In this document: piece after piece, positions 26,278 to 34,093 of the stretch
How the letters are laid out: every line of letters starts with the position of its first letter
Numbering within the stretch: the first letter of the stretch is position 1
Assembly: GCF_004403185.1 (NCBI RefSeq)
Contig: NZ_SOHJ01000009.1
Location: forward strand, 24,611-88,610
Source: Cryobacterium suzukii
GTDB taxonomy: Bacteria > Actinomycetota > Actinomycetes > Actinomycetales > Microbacteriaceae
Reading direction: 5' to 3'
Length of the DNA stretch: 64,000 nucleotides
Position numbers and translations under genes: made by a program
The notes under the pieces: generated by a model
Told to the model about the DNA's origin: nothing
Databases searched by the model: none
The model's input: only the letters and a program-made list of their open reading frames with translations

Positions 26278-26949
26278 ATGACTTCGTTGACTGACCCCCG
26301 CCTGCAGGCGGGTCAGGTGCAGTCAGACGTTCAACTTGAGTCGAAGCTCACGCACGATCCCCGGGCTGAGCGCACCAGACAGCTCATTCTCACGGCGATT
26401 CGCACGCTGATCGCCCAGCCGGCGGCATCCGTTTCGGTGGCCGAGATTGTGCGCCTGGCGGGCATCAGCCGCAGCTCGTTCTATGCGCACTTTGCGAGCC
26501 TTGACGTGCTTGCCGCCGAACTGCTGCGGGCGCAGTTTGTCGACATCGGCTCGGCCGGGCTGGACCTGCCGCGGCCGAGGACCGGTGAAAATGCCTCACG
26601 GCTCGGTTATGCGCGCCTCGTCGCGCATATGGTTGAGAATTTTCCCCTGTACGCGAGCGTGCTTGAACTGCCGCTGACCCGCAGCGCGCACGACCAGATC
26701 ATCGAGGCGTACGCCACTCGCATGCTGCAGTCGGTGCTCGTCTTTGACGACGCTGTGGACGCCAAGCTGGTCACCACCTACGTCGCCGGCGGCGCGCTCA
26801 CCCTGATCGGTGCGTGGATGCGCGGTCACCTCGATGTCTCCGACGACGAACTCGTCGACCAGCTCGTGGCGCTGCTGCCGGGCTGGCTGCTCGAACCTGT
26901 TACCTCACGCGCAACGCCCGTTCGCGTTGCATCACCCACACAAAACTGA
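26278..26949 (+). CDS. TetR-family transcriptional regulator
   Basis: A 223-residue regulator with an unusually long polar leader of about 30 residues. A TetR HTH then spans about residues 34-78 (VSVAEIVRLAGISRSSFYAH), followed by a helical ligand domain. No Shine-Dalgarno is present; the promoter geometry suggests leaderless translation. A CarD-family gene starts 11 bases after its stop and is probably co-transcribed. Targets other than its own operator are unknown. Confidence 0.85.
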   Translation: MTSLTDPRLQAGQVQSDVQLESKLTHDPRAERTRQLILTAIRTLIAQPAASVSVAEIVRLAGISRSSFYAHFASLDVLAAELLRAQFVDIGSAGLDLPRPRTGENASRLGYARLVAHMVENFPLYASVLELPLTRSAHDQIIEAYATRMLQSVLVFDDAVDAKLVTTYVAGGALTLIGAWMRGHLDVSDDELVDQLVALLPGWLLEPVTSRATPVRVASPTQN

Positions 26950-26960
26950 AGGCGCATTCT

Positions 26961-27479
26961 ATGAAGATCGAAATCGGCGAAACCCTGGTCTATCCCCACC
27001 ACGGAGCGGTCACCATCACGGCCCTCGCGACCCGCACCATCAAGGGCGTCGAGAAGCAGTTCATGACCCTCAACGTGCACACGAGCGCGTTGACCATTCA
27101 GCTGCCGGTCGACAACGTCGAGCTCGTCGGCGTGCGCGACGTCATCGACGCCGCGGGTGTCAGTGCTGTGTACGAAATTCTGCAGAACGCCTTCACCGAG
27201 GAACCGGGCAACTGGTCGCGCCGCTACAAGGCCAACCAGGAGAAAATGGCCAGCGGCAGCGTGTACCGGGTCAGTGAGGTCGTGCGCGACCTGTGGCGTC
27301 GCGACCAGGACAAGGGCGTCTCCGCCGGCGAAAAGCGGATGCTCGAAAAGGCCCGACAGATCCTCGTCTCCGAACTCGCTCTGGCCCAGGGCCTGACCGA
27401 CCAGGAAGCCGGCGACCTGCTGCTCATCGAAATTCAGAACTACGTCGTCAGCGACGAACCGGTCGAGGTGACCGTCTAG
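26961..27479 (+). CDS. CarD-family RNA polymerase-binding transcription factor (divergent paralogue)
   Basis: CarD binds the RNA polymerase beta lobe and stabilises open promoters. The 172-residue protein has the N-terminal RNAP-interaction domain (GETLVYPHHGAVTITA, TIKGVEKQF) and the DNA-binding C-terminal helices (NWSRRYKANQEKMASGS, RDLWRRDQDKGVSAGEKRML). The central segment IDAAGVSAVYEILQNA and the tail QNYVVSDEPVEVTV differ from the usual housekeeping CarD. Unlike that gene it is not next to ispD/ispF here, and it follows a TetR gene in an apparent operon. The ATG at 26961 has GAAGG upstream. Confidence 0.88.
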   Translation: MKIEIGETLVYPHHGAVTITALATRTIKGVEKQFMTLNVHTSALTIQLPVDNVELVGVRDVIDAAGVSAVYEILQNAFTEEPGNWSRRYKANQEKMASGSVYRVSEVVRDLWRRDQDKGVSAGEKRMLEKARQILVSELALAQGLTDQEAGDLLLIEIQNYVVSDEPVEVTV

Positions 27480-27520
27480 CCCAACCCCTGCGATCGGCCC
27501 GGTCCGCGTACGTTTTCCTG

Positions 27521-27590
27521 CTGCGCGGGAGGTGCGCCGCTGCGCGGGAGGCGCAACTCCCGCGCACTGGCGCACCTCCCGCGCAGCGCG
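27521..27590. repeat. nested palindromic element A (four TGCGCGGGAG-type units)
   Basis: Outer arms 27521-27538 and 27569-27586 are an exact 18-bp inverted repeat. Inside, 27541-27550 and 27557-27566 form a second exact 10-bp inverted repeat with a GCGCAA loop. The repeat unit TGCGCGGGAG therefore appears twice in each orientation, 19 bases apart. The element lies between the convergent CarD and membrane-protein genes and may also act as a bidirectional terminator. A related copy is at 28972-29032. Confidence 0.8.
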
Positions 27591-27617
27591 AATCGGCTGA
27601 GGGCTCCTGCACCGCCT

Positions 27618-28937
27618 TTACACCAGTGCGGCGCAGAGCAGCAGCGCCGGCCACGAAGCGACGAGTGCGGCGGCGAGGTAGATCAGGTTGCGGCGGGTGA
27701 GAGTGATGCTGTCTATGCCATACCGCGCACTGAGCAGCATCGTCAGGCCGGTGAGCGGGCCGACCGCGGTCGAAACTCCCCAGCCGATGCACGCGGCGAG
27801 CACGAACAGGGTGGGGTCTGGAGATAGCGGCTGCACGAGCGCGGCAACGATCGCGACCGACACGACCGGGTGCACGCCGATGAGCGCGCACAAAATCATC
27901 GCGAGCATCATGGCCCAAGCCACGGGCACGGTGAACCCCGTCACCGGCAGCTGCAGGTCGAACAGGGGAAACAGCATCCGCAGGCCGACAGCGAGTACCC
28001 CGGCGGAGGCGAACAGCGTGACCTCACCGCGCAGCTGCGGCAGGTCGTGCCGGGCATGCCGGGCCAGCGCGCGCAGGGCGCCACGACCGTTCATGATCAG
28101 CAGGCCGATGAGGGTGACGCCGAGGCCGGCGAGCAGCACGATACGCGGAACCGGAACCGTGGGAACCAACTGGTGCGCCAGTACCACCAGGGCAACGAGG
28201 GCCAGCGGCACGCGAATGAGCTCCCAACTCAGCGTGTAACCGGTATAGGCAGGCAGCTCGCGGCCCCACAGGTGAAAGATATCCCAGACGCTCAGGCCGA
28301 TGGTAACGAGGGCGAGGGCCAGCCCCACGAGCACCAGCACGAGAGAATTCGCGCCGGGAACGAGAGTGGCGGCGGCCGCGGCGGCCGCCCAGAACGGCGA
28401 CCAGTACGCGGCGGTCGAGTAGGCCCGAGAGATCAGCGCCGCATCGGCCAGCCGCAGACTGGACCGGCCGCGCAGGTGATCACCGACGATGCCGACCGCA
28501 CCGATGTTGATGACCGCGCCGAGCGCATGCGCGGCCAGGGCGGTGCGCACCACGGCGAGGCGGCCGTGCAGCCCGGTGCGTGTGATCTGCGATGTCGGTG
28601 TGACGAGTCGGAGAAACGACACGGCGGCGAGCATACCGATCAGGTCCTGGTTGACCAGGAACAGATCGCGACCCACGATCTGCCCGCCCAGAACCAGGCC
28701 GAGCACAACGGATGCGATACCCACACCGATCAGCACCGCCGCAATAATGCGCTGGGTGCGGTTGACCAGCAGCAGCCCGACCGCCGCGGTAGCGATGGTG
28801 AATCCGCCGGCGACGAGCGTCGCATCGGGCAGCAGGACCGACAGGCCAACGGCGAGGGTGATGCCGCTCAGGAGCAGCGCATAGAGCAGTCTCACTCGTG
28901 CCCCCAACTGTTTGACCGTGCCTACGGTCGGACACAT
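27618..28937 (-). CDS. polytopic membrane protein, putative transporter
   Basis: A 439-residue protein with about eleven or twelve hydrophobic segments arranged in two similar halves. Small conserved-looking loops occur near GVHPVVSVAIVAAL and IGWGVSTAVGPLTGLTML in the C-terminal half, reminiscent of ion-transporter (IT) superfamily hairpins. The ATG has GGATAGGG upstream. It is flanked on both sides by related nested palindromes. I cannot name a substrate. Confidence 0.7.
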   Translation of the reverse strand: MCPTVGTVKQLGARVRLLYALLLSGITLAVGLSVLLPDATLVAGGFTIATAAVGLLLVNRTQRIIAAVLIGVGIASVVLGLVLGGQIVGRDLFLVNQDLIGMLAAVSFLRLVTPTSQITRTGLHGRLAVVRTALAAHALGAVINIGAVGIVGDHLRGRSSLRLADAALISRAYSTAAYWSPFWAAAAAAATLVPGANSLVLVLVGLALALVTIGLSVWDIFHLWGRELPAYTGYTLSWELIRVPLALVALVVLAHQLVPTVPVPRIVLLAGLGVTLIGLLIMNGRGALRALARHARHDLPQLRGEVTLFASAGVLAVGLRMLFPLFDLQLPVTGFTVPVAWAMMLAMILCALIGVHPVVSVAIVAALVQPLSPDPTLFVLAACIGWGVSTAVGPLTGLTMLLSARYGIDSITLTRRNLIYLAAALVASWPALLLCAALV

Positions 28938-28971
28938 CCCCTATCCAACCAGTGTCCGCACTCATTCATGA

Positions 28972-29032
28972 TGCGCGGGAGCTGCGACGCTGCGCGGGAG
29001 TTCGGGACATAGCTCCCGCGTAACCCCGCGCA
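28972..29032. repeat. nested palindromic element B, related to the element at 27521
   Basis: TGCGCGGGAG occurs at 28972-28981 and again at 28991-29000, the same 19-base spacing as in element A. Inverted partners CTCCCGCG (29013-29020) and CCCGCGCA (near 29025-29032) follow. The inner loop has diverged. Together with element A it brackets the 1.3-kb membrane-protein gene. Confidence 0.7.
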
Positions 29033-29051
29033 ATACGGTGGTAGAAGTGGG

Positions 29052-29081
29052 TTGATATACTGCCCATAACAAGGGTATATC
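29052..29081 (+). promoter_or_regulatory. candidate promoter with overlapping palindrome
   Basis: TTGATA (29052-29057), a 17-base spacer and GTATAT (29075-29080) form a good sigma-70-type promoter. The inverted repeat GATATAC/GTATATC (29054-29060 and 29075-29081) overlaps both elements, which suggests a repressor site. The next rightward gene candidate starts at 29246, leaving a 5' leader of about 160 bases. Confidence 0.5.
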
Positions 29082-29245
29082 CAGTGGCACACGTGCTTGC
29101 TACTGTACAGACCAGCGATATTGTTCGCCCTGGCCAGTCGCGCACACAGATGCATTGACGACTTCTCTGCGCCGGTATCCGTCGTCACAAAGCCCCCAGC
29201 AGCATCCGACCATAGTCGGTGTGCTCTCCCTGCGAGAGGTTCCAC

Positions 29246-29515
29246 ATGAGCGTGACCTGCCCAACGACAATAGGCGTGCGCGAACCTCGCAGTCCCTCCC
29301 CGGCAGCCTCCCGCCCCGCCGGCCAGCGCCCGCGCTACGCCGACTTGCTGCGTCGGGCCACCCCGGTGATGTGCCGCACAGCGCTGGTGACCGTACTCGC
29401 GCTCGGTTCGACCCTGGGCACACCGGCGTTTCAGACGAAGTCGGAGGAGGGAAACACAACGACGACCAGGACGGTCATCGAGCAGTCCCCGGCGCAGGCG
29501 CGGGCGGGTCTCTAG
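29246..29515 (+). CDS. small hypothetical protein, possibly exported or membrane-anchored
   Basis: An 89-residue protein with a basic, proline-rich N-terminal half and then a hydrophobic stretch ALVTVLALGSTLGTPAF near residue 55. A polar tail with EEGNTTTTRTV follows. GAGAGG precedes the ATG. It lies downstream of a plausible promoter and is convergent with the YihY gene. There is no recognised family. Confidence 0.4.
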   Translation: MSVTCPTTIGVREPRSPSPAASRPAGQRPRYADLLRRATPVMCRTALVTVLALGSTLGTPAFQTKSEEGNTTTTRTVIEQSPAQARAGL

Positions 29516-29532
29516 GGGGGCGCCCGCACCTC

Positions 29533-30591
29533 TTATTCGCGCGGGCCAGCGTTCGCCTTGCGGATGCGCCGGCCCTCAGCGACGGTCTGCATCTCCTTCA
29601 GGGCGGCTTTCTGGCTCTTCTTGGTTCCGCGAGGCGGAAGCTGAATGTTCTGCTCGGCAATGATGCCCGCCTGCAGCTGGCGGCCGCGTTCGAGTTCGGC
29701 GTCGAACTCCGCACCGAGCAGCAAAGCCAGGTTGGTCAGCCACAGCCACAGCAGGAAAATGACGATTCCAGCGAGTGAACCATAGGTTTTAGCGTAGTTC
29801 GAGAACGTCGTGACGTAGAAGCCGAATCCCAGGGACGCGACGACGATCGCAACGAGGGCGACCAGCGCCCCGAGGCTCAGCCAGCGAAACTTTGGCTGGC
29901 GCACGTTCGGCGTGAAGTAGTACAGCACCGCGATCAGCAGCACGACGGTGGCCGCAAGCACCGGCCACTTGGCAATGGACCAGGCCAGCTGCACGGTCTG
30001 GCCGAGGCCGAGGGCGGCGCCGACGGCATCCGTTATGGGACCGGAAATGGCCAGAATCAACACAACGACGAGCAGCAGGGTGATGCCGATGACGGTGACG
30101 AGCAACTGAGTGGGCTTGAGCCTCAGAAATGACCGGCCCTCGTCGATCTCGTAGATGCGGTTCATGGCGCGGCTGAACGCTCCGACGTAACCGGATGCCG
30201 ACCAGATCGCGACCGCGATCCCCGCCACCAGGGCGAACCCGGCGGAGGGCGACGTGCTGAACTGTTCGATCGGCCCCCGAATAACATCGAGGGCGTCGCC
30301 GGGAGCGACCGAGGCGAGAATCGTCAGCAGGGTCTCGGCGGACTGCCGCCCCTGCCCGAACACGCCGAGCAGTGAGACCAGGGCGATGAGCATTGGAAAC
30401 AGCGACAGCACGGCATAGTAGGTGAGCGTCGCAGCAATGTCGGTGCACTGGTCGGTGCCGAATTCGCTGAGTGTGCGTTTGAAGACGTACTTCCAGGAGG
30501 TCTTCGTGACCTCGGCCGGCGTATTCGGCTTGCGGTCGTCATCGGGGGGAGGGGCGTCGGTGAGTTCCTGGCTTTGGCCCGTGTCTGCCAT
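29533..30591 (-). CDS. YihY/virulence factor BrkB-family inner-membrane protein
   Basis: A 352-residue protein with six hydrophobic segments and the YihY hallmarks DIAATLTYYAVLSLFPMLIA near residue 55, GYVGAFSRAMNRIYEIDEGR and PNVRQPKFRWLSLGA. It ends with a basic cytoplasmic tail. The family is widespread in envelope contexts but its biochemical role is not settled. It stands beside the CsbD/Asp23 envelope-stress genes on the same strand, separated by about 205 bases with no gene. Confidence 0.88.
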   Translation of the reverse strand: MADTGQSQELTDAPPPDDDRKPNTPAEVTKTSWKYVFKRTLSEFGTDQCTDIAATLTYYAVLSLFPMLIALVSLLGVFGQGRQSAETLLTILASVAPGDALDVIRGPIEQFSTSPSAGFALVAGIAVAIWSASGYVGAFSRAMNRIYEIDEGRSFLRLKPTQLLVTVIGITLLLVVVLILAISGPITDAVGAALGLGQTVQLAWSIAKWPVLAATVVLLIAVLYYFTPNVRQPKFRWLSLGALVALVAIVVASLGFGFYVTTFSNYAKTYGSLAGIVIFLLWLWLTNLALLLGAEFDAELERGRQLQAGIIAEQNIQLPPRGTKKSQKAALKEMQTVAEGRRIRKANAGPRE

Positions 30592-30796
30592 GAAAGTCTC
30601 CTGCTCGGGTGTGTGAAGCCGGGGTCGCTCTCGATAGGGCGATCACGATTCCGGACGGTGAAAATCTACTGCGTTCTGACCATTTTCAGGGTGCGCCGAG
30701 CGCTTGGTTTCGCCAGCGTCCGTTCTCCGAAAATCGGCCACAGGACCTGAGGTAGGTGCGCGGCCGGCTGTCGTGCCGACCGCGCACTGGGGTGAA

Positions 30797-30970
30797 CTAC
30801 TTCTTGAAGACGTCCTTGACGTCTTCGCCGACCTTCTTGGCGCTCGCCGCGGTCTGGTCGGCGCGTCCTTCGGCAACCTTGGAGTCGTCGTTGGTGGCCT
30901 TACCCACGGCCTCGGTGGCCTTGCCCTTGAGGTCCTGCGCGGCGTTTTTCATCTTGTCTGCTGCACTCAT
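30797..30970 (-). CDS. CsbD-family stress protein
   Basis: A 57-residue alanine/lysine-rich protein with the CsbD pattern AAQDLKGKATEAVGKATNDD followed by KVAEGRADQ. CsbD proteins are general-stress proteins of unknown biochemistry, often next to Asp23/AmaP genes, as here. AAAGAGAGAA lies before the ATG. It is at the end of a leftward run of envelope-stress genes and may have its own promoter. Confidence 0.8.
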   Translation of the reverse strand: MSAADKMKNAAQDLKGKATEAVGKATNDDSKVAEGRADQTAASAKKVGEDVKDVFKK

Positions 30971-31069
30971 GGTGTTCTCTCTTTCGTGAGGTGTTTCTGG
31001 GGGGCTGTTCGGCGCGGAAGCGCTGAACGTAAGTCGGGGTGGGCGCCGGTGAGAGGCATCCGCGGAGAA

Positions 31070-31675
31070 TTAAGTAATGCGCGTCGTGCGACTGGTACGC
31101 ACCCGGAAGCCTCCACTGATCTGCACAAGGGCGGGGATGCGCAGGCCGAGGAGTTCGTCGAGGGCAAGCACGGCCTGTTCCACGATGCGCACGACGTCGG
31201 TCGGGGAGGTGCCGCGTCGACAGGTCACCGAGACTTTGAGTACAGCGTCGCGGGCCACCCGGTAGGTCGAGACGCGGGTCGAGAGAAATTCCGGGCGCTC
31301 GCTGAGCGCGTTCTGCAGCGCTTGCTCGGCGACCGCCGAATCAACCTGTGTGGTGCCCCAGTCCGTGGTGTGTTCACTGATCAGGTAGCCGGAATGGCCG
31401 CGGCCCTGCCGCAGAATGAAACTGAGCAGCAGGCCGACGATGGCCAGCAACAGGGCGAGGGCAACAAACCAGATCCAGCTATTCTGCGTGTCGCCGAGCG
31501 GCGTGGATTGGAGCCAGCCGGTGACCGTGCCGCCAGCCGTGTCAGTGACCGAGGCCCAGGCATCCCGCAGTGTCGCTTGCGTTGCGAGCAGGCCGAGCAG
31601 AGCGGACACGGCCAGCAGCACCAGCCCGGTCACAAAAATGACGCTGCGGTTGAGCGCGCGGTTGGTGTTGTTCAC
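31070..31675 (-). CDS. AmaP-like Asp23 membrane-anchor protein
   Basis: A 201-residue protein with two transmembrane helices (about residues 10-32 and 66-88) and a cytoplasmic alpha/beta domain with VDSAVAEQALQNALSERPEF and VSVTCRRGTSP. AmaP anchors the alkaline-shock protein Asp23 to the membrane in Staphylococcus. The gene overlaps the DUF6286-type gene by four bases and lies in the same leftward operon as an Asp23/Gls24 protein and DUF2273. Confidence 0.75.
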   Translation of the reverse strand: MNNTNRALNRSVIFVTGLVLLAVSALLGLLATQATLRDAWASVTDTAGGTVTGWLQSTPLGDTQNSWIWFVALALLLAIVGLLLSFILRQGRGHSGYLISEHTTDWGTTQVDSAVAEQALQNALSERPEFLSTRVSTYRVARDAVLKVSVTCRRGTSPTDVVRIVEQAVLALDELLGLRIPALVQISGGFRVRTSRTTRIT

Positions 31676-32280
31676 GTTCCGACCTTTCCGCTGCGGGCCA
31701 CGACGACCCGAGTCTGCAGCGTCGGTCGCAGACGCAGGCCATCGAGCTGGTCGTGCACGGCCTGCTGCACCGAGTCGCGCTGCACCGGCTGCCCCGATGT
31801 CGGCACTAAATGCACGGTGGCGAGGCGACGAGAGATGCTGACGCGGGTGCTGTCGGGGTCGATGCCGCCCACGCGAGCGGCGCGCCCGGCCAGGGCGGAT
31901 GCGATCACCTCGTCATCGACGACGGTCACCGTGCGCTCCGAATCGATCAGGTGCCGTGCCCGGCGCCCGGGTGTGACCGCGACGACCAGCAGCACGATGG
32001 CGAGGAGGGAGCAGGCGAGCGCGATGGCGGTGAGTAGCGGAGCAGGCACGGCCGAAACGGATGCAACACCGGCAGCCAGTTCGGCTGGGGTCACGAGCAG
32101 GGGCGGCTGGTCGATCAACAGCAGCACAATCTCGGTGCCTAGCCAACCGCAGAGCAGAATAACGACGATGGCCACGGCAATGGCGGCCGCTGACCGCGGC
32201 GAGTGCAGTTCACGCCGGCTGATGCGCCCGTAAATCGGTGTCATCGGCTCCGAAGACCGGTCGGCCGGTACCGAGTTCAT
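31672..32280 (-). CDS. DUF6286-like membrane protein of the Asp23/AmaP cluster
   Basis: A 202-residue protein with two hydrophobic segments (about residues 33-57 and 80-104) and a C-terminal domain with TVTVVDDEVIASALAGRAAR. Its layout parallels the downstream AmaP-like protein, with which it overlaps by four bases. DUF6286-type proteins accompany Asp23 clusters in Actinobacteria. Function is unknown; a structural role at the membrane is inferred. Confidence 0.65.
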   Translation of the reverse strand: MNSVPADRSSEPMTPIYGRISRRELHSPRSAAAIAVAIVVILLCGWLGTEIVLLLIDQPPLLVTPAELAAGVASVSAVPAPLLTAIALACSLLAIVLLVVAVTPGRRARHLIDSERTVTVVDDEVIASALAGRAARVGGIDPDSTRVSISRRLATVHLVPTSGQPVQRDSVQQAVHDQLDGLRLRPTLQTRVVVARSGKVGT

Positions 32281-32723
32281 TGCACCCTTCGTTCCTGTTG
32301 AACGCCAATGCCGGTCAGCCGCACGGTGACCCGGCCGACATCGGCGCCGGTCAGTTCTCCGACGCGGCGTCGAATCTCCGCTTGCGACTGGGCCGACCTG
32401 GCCAGAATCGTGCCGCCTGTGCGCGCGATGACGGCTGGTTCGCGGGTGATGCGGGAGAGGGGAACGACGCGGATGGTGGTGCTGATCGTGAGCGAGAGCC
32501 TGCCGTGGTCATCGCCGAGTTCCACGCCGACGTGACCGGAGGGAACGCCGAGCGATTCCGCAGTGACCATCGAGACGACCTGGCGCAGGGCCCGAGGCGC
32601 GATGCGGGTGCGGCCGCGCGTCGGGGGAGGCGCCACGGTCGTGGCCGGAGCGCCGTCGTGAGGTGGGTTCGGTGCCGCGCCGCCGAGAAACCAGTCCTTT
32701 GCGGTGTCGGTCGTAATGCTCAC
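32277..32723 (-). CDS. small cytoplasmic Asp23/Gls24-cluster protein
   Basis: A 148-residue protein with no membrane segment. After a proline-rich leader it has LRQVVSMVTAESLGVPSGHV and SQAEIRRRVGELTGADVGRV, reminiscent of the Asp23/Gls24 beta-alpha domain. Overlaps of four bases on both sides place it firmly in the operon. Family assignment is weak. Confidence 0.55.
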   Translation of the reverse strand: MSITTDTAKDWFLGGAAPNPPHDGAPATTVAPPPTRGRTRIAPRALRQVVSMVTAESLGVPSGHVGVELGDDHGRLSLTISTTIRVVPLSRITREPAVIARTGGTILARSAQSQAEIRRRVGELTGADVGRVTVRLTGIGVQQERRVQ

Positions 32724-32914
32724 GATGATGAACGCTTTCCCTGGAATGCTCCGATCAGTGAGCCGAGGTCAAGGCGGCCGTCGATCACGCGGCCGACCAG
32801 GGCGCCGACCAGCATGGACAGGGCAACAAACAGAAACGCCCAGAAGCCCAGAATCACCCAGGTCAGGGCGAGAATCGCACCGACCAGCATTCCAGTTCGG
32901 GTTGCGCTAGTCAC
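32720..32914 (-). CDS. DUF2273-like small membrane protein
   Basis: A 64-residue protein consisting mainly of two hydrophobic helices (GMLVGAILALTWVILGFWA and VALSMLVGALVGRVIDG), ending in a short basic tail. DUF2273 proteins are constant partners of Asp23 and AmaP. Overlaps of four bases link it to the Asp23 gene upstream and to the next gene downstream. Confidence 0.75.
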   Translation of the reverse strand: MTSATRTGMLVGAILALTWVILGFWAFLFVALSMLVGALVGRVIDGRLDLGSLIGAFQGKRSSS

Positions 32915-33387
32915 CGCAGTGCGGCTTTGTTCGGCTCAGCGTCGGCATCGTCGCTGGGCAGGTGAATATCGATGATTGTCACGTTGACCTCGGTGACCTC
33001 GAGGCCGACGAGGTCTTCAATGGCGCGAATAACGCTCGAGCGGATATCGTCGGCCACCTGCTGCAGCTGCACGGGGTACTCGGCGACGATCGTCACGTCT
33101 ACGGCGACCTGCGTTTCGCCCACCTCCACCGAGATGCCCTGGCTCACATCGGTATTGTTCATTGCCTCGCGGATCGCGCCGAGGGCGCGGGCCGCGCCGC
33201 CGCCGAGAGCGTGCACACCGGAGACTTCTCGGGCGGCGATGCCGGCCACCTTGGCCACGACGCCGTCGTTGATGATGGTTTTTCCGGTTCCGGTAGCTGA
33301 CTCACCGGCCAGCGGTGTGCTGATCGGGGCGCCGCTGCGCGGGGACGTGCTCGACGATGCGGGGCCGTTGGTGTCGATGAGGTCCAT
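32911..33387 (-). CDS. Asp23/Gls24-family envelope stress response protein
   Basis: A 158-residue protein whose core shows the family pattern: VVAKVAGIAAREVSGVHALG, VEVGETQVAVDVTIVAEYPV and VIRAIEDLVGLEVTEVNVTI. Asp23 forms membrane-associated networks via AmaP. It is the first gene of the leftward operon, with AAGGAGC upstream of the ATG. It is divergent from an ECF sigma factor gene across about 130 bases, which suggests shared regulation. Confidence 0.88.
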   Translation of the reverse strand: MDLIDTNGPASSSTSPRSGAPISTPLAGESATGTGKTIINDGVVAKVAGIAAREVSGVHALGGGAARALGAIREAMNNTDVSQGISVEVGETQVAVDVTIVAEYPVQLQQVADDIRSSVIRAIEDLVGLEVTEVNVTIIDIHLPSDDADAEPNKAALR

Positions 33388-33517
33388 GGAAAAAGCTCCT
33401 TCGGGTAGGGCCGTCTGGTCAAGCCAGAACGGATTGTTACCTGTATGACGAAACTTGTGGCATATTCGTCACGCGAAGATGAGAAATATTTCGGAACTGT
33501 TTGCCCGAGGAGGGGAT

Positions 33518-34093
33518 GTGCCCGGCAGAGTGCGTGAGCAGGTTGCGTCACCGCTCGATGCGGCCGCCGACCAGATGCTCGCCGACCGCGCTCGCGACGG
33601 CGACCTGCGTGCCTTCGAGGTTCTCGTTCGCCGGTACGGCCCGCTCATGCGGGTCTACGCGACCCGGGTTCTCGGCTCAAATGACGAAACCGACGACGTG
33701 GTGCAGGAATCATTCATCACGGCCTGGCAGCACCTCGGCACTCTCGAAGACGGCAGCGCTGTCAAGAGCTGGCTGATGCGCATTGTCAGCCGTAAGAGCA
33801 TCGATCGGCTGCGCACTCGACGCCCGCACGTCAATATCGACGAAACGGATGCCCCGGCGCCGGAGAGTAGCGCCCCGCACGCCCGCGTTGAGGTTGAGTC
33901 CCAGACCGAGGCGCTCGCGCGGGTACTCGCGGCTCTTCCCGAGGATCAACGGCGCTGCTGGACCCTGCGCGAACTTGCGGAATACAGTTACGGTGACATT
34001 GCCGCCGAACTGAACCTTCCGCTCTCGACGGTGCGCGGACTTCTGGCCCGGGCTCGCAAGACCCTACTTCGACAGATGGAGGACTGGCGATGA
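33518..34093 (+). CDS. ECF-type RNA polymerase sigma factor
   Basis: A 191-residue sigma factor. Region 2 is visible as FEVLVRRYGPLMRVYATRVL and DVVQESFITAWQHL. Region 4 is ALPEDQRRCWTLRELAEYSYG with LPLSTVRGLLARARK. I chose the GTG at 33518 because AGGAGG lies just upstream; an open frame reaches 33455 but has no site. It is divergent from the Asp23 operon and overlaps the next gene by four bases. It probably directs transcription of the surrounding envelope-stress genes. Confidence 0.88.
   Translation: MPGRVREQVASPLDAAADQMLADRARDGDLRAFEVLVRRYGPLMRVYATRVLGSNDETDDVVQESFITAWQHLGTLEDGSAVKSWLMRIVSRKSIDRLRTRRPHVNIDETDAPAPESSAPHARVEVESQTEALARVLAALPEDQRRCWTLRELAEYSYGDIAAELNLPLSTVRGLLARARKTLLRQMEDWR

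Noticed and set aside
27870..29012. A 380-codon rightward frame opposite the membrane protein at 27618
   Set aside because: Extremely polar Gln/Arg/Glu/His composition is the antisense image of a hydrophobic protein. It also crosses repeat element B.
30704..32233. A 509-codon rightward frame opposite the CsbD, AmaP-like and DUF6286-like genes
   Set aside because: The leftward genes have overlapping stop-start junctions, ribosome-binding sites and recognisable families; the rightward frame has none.
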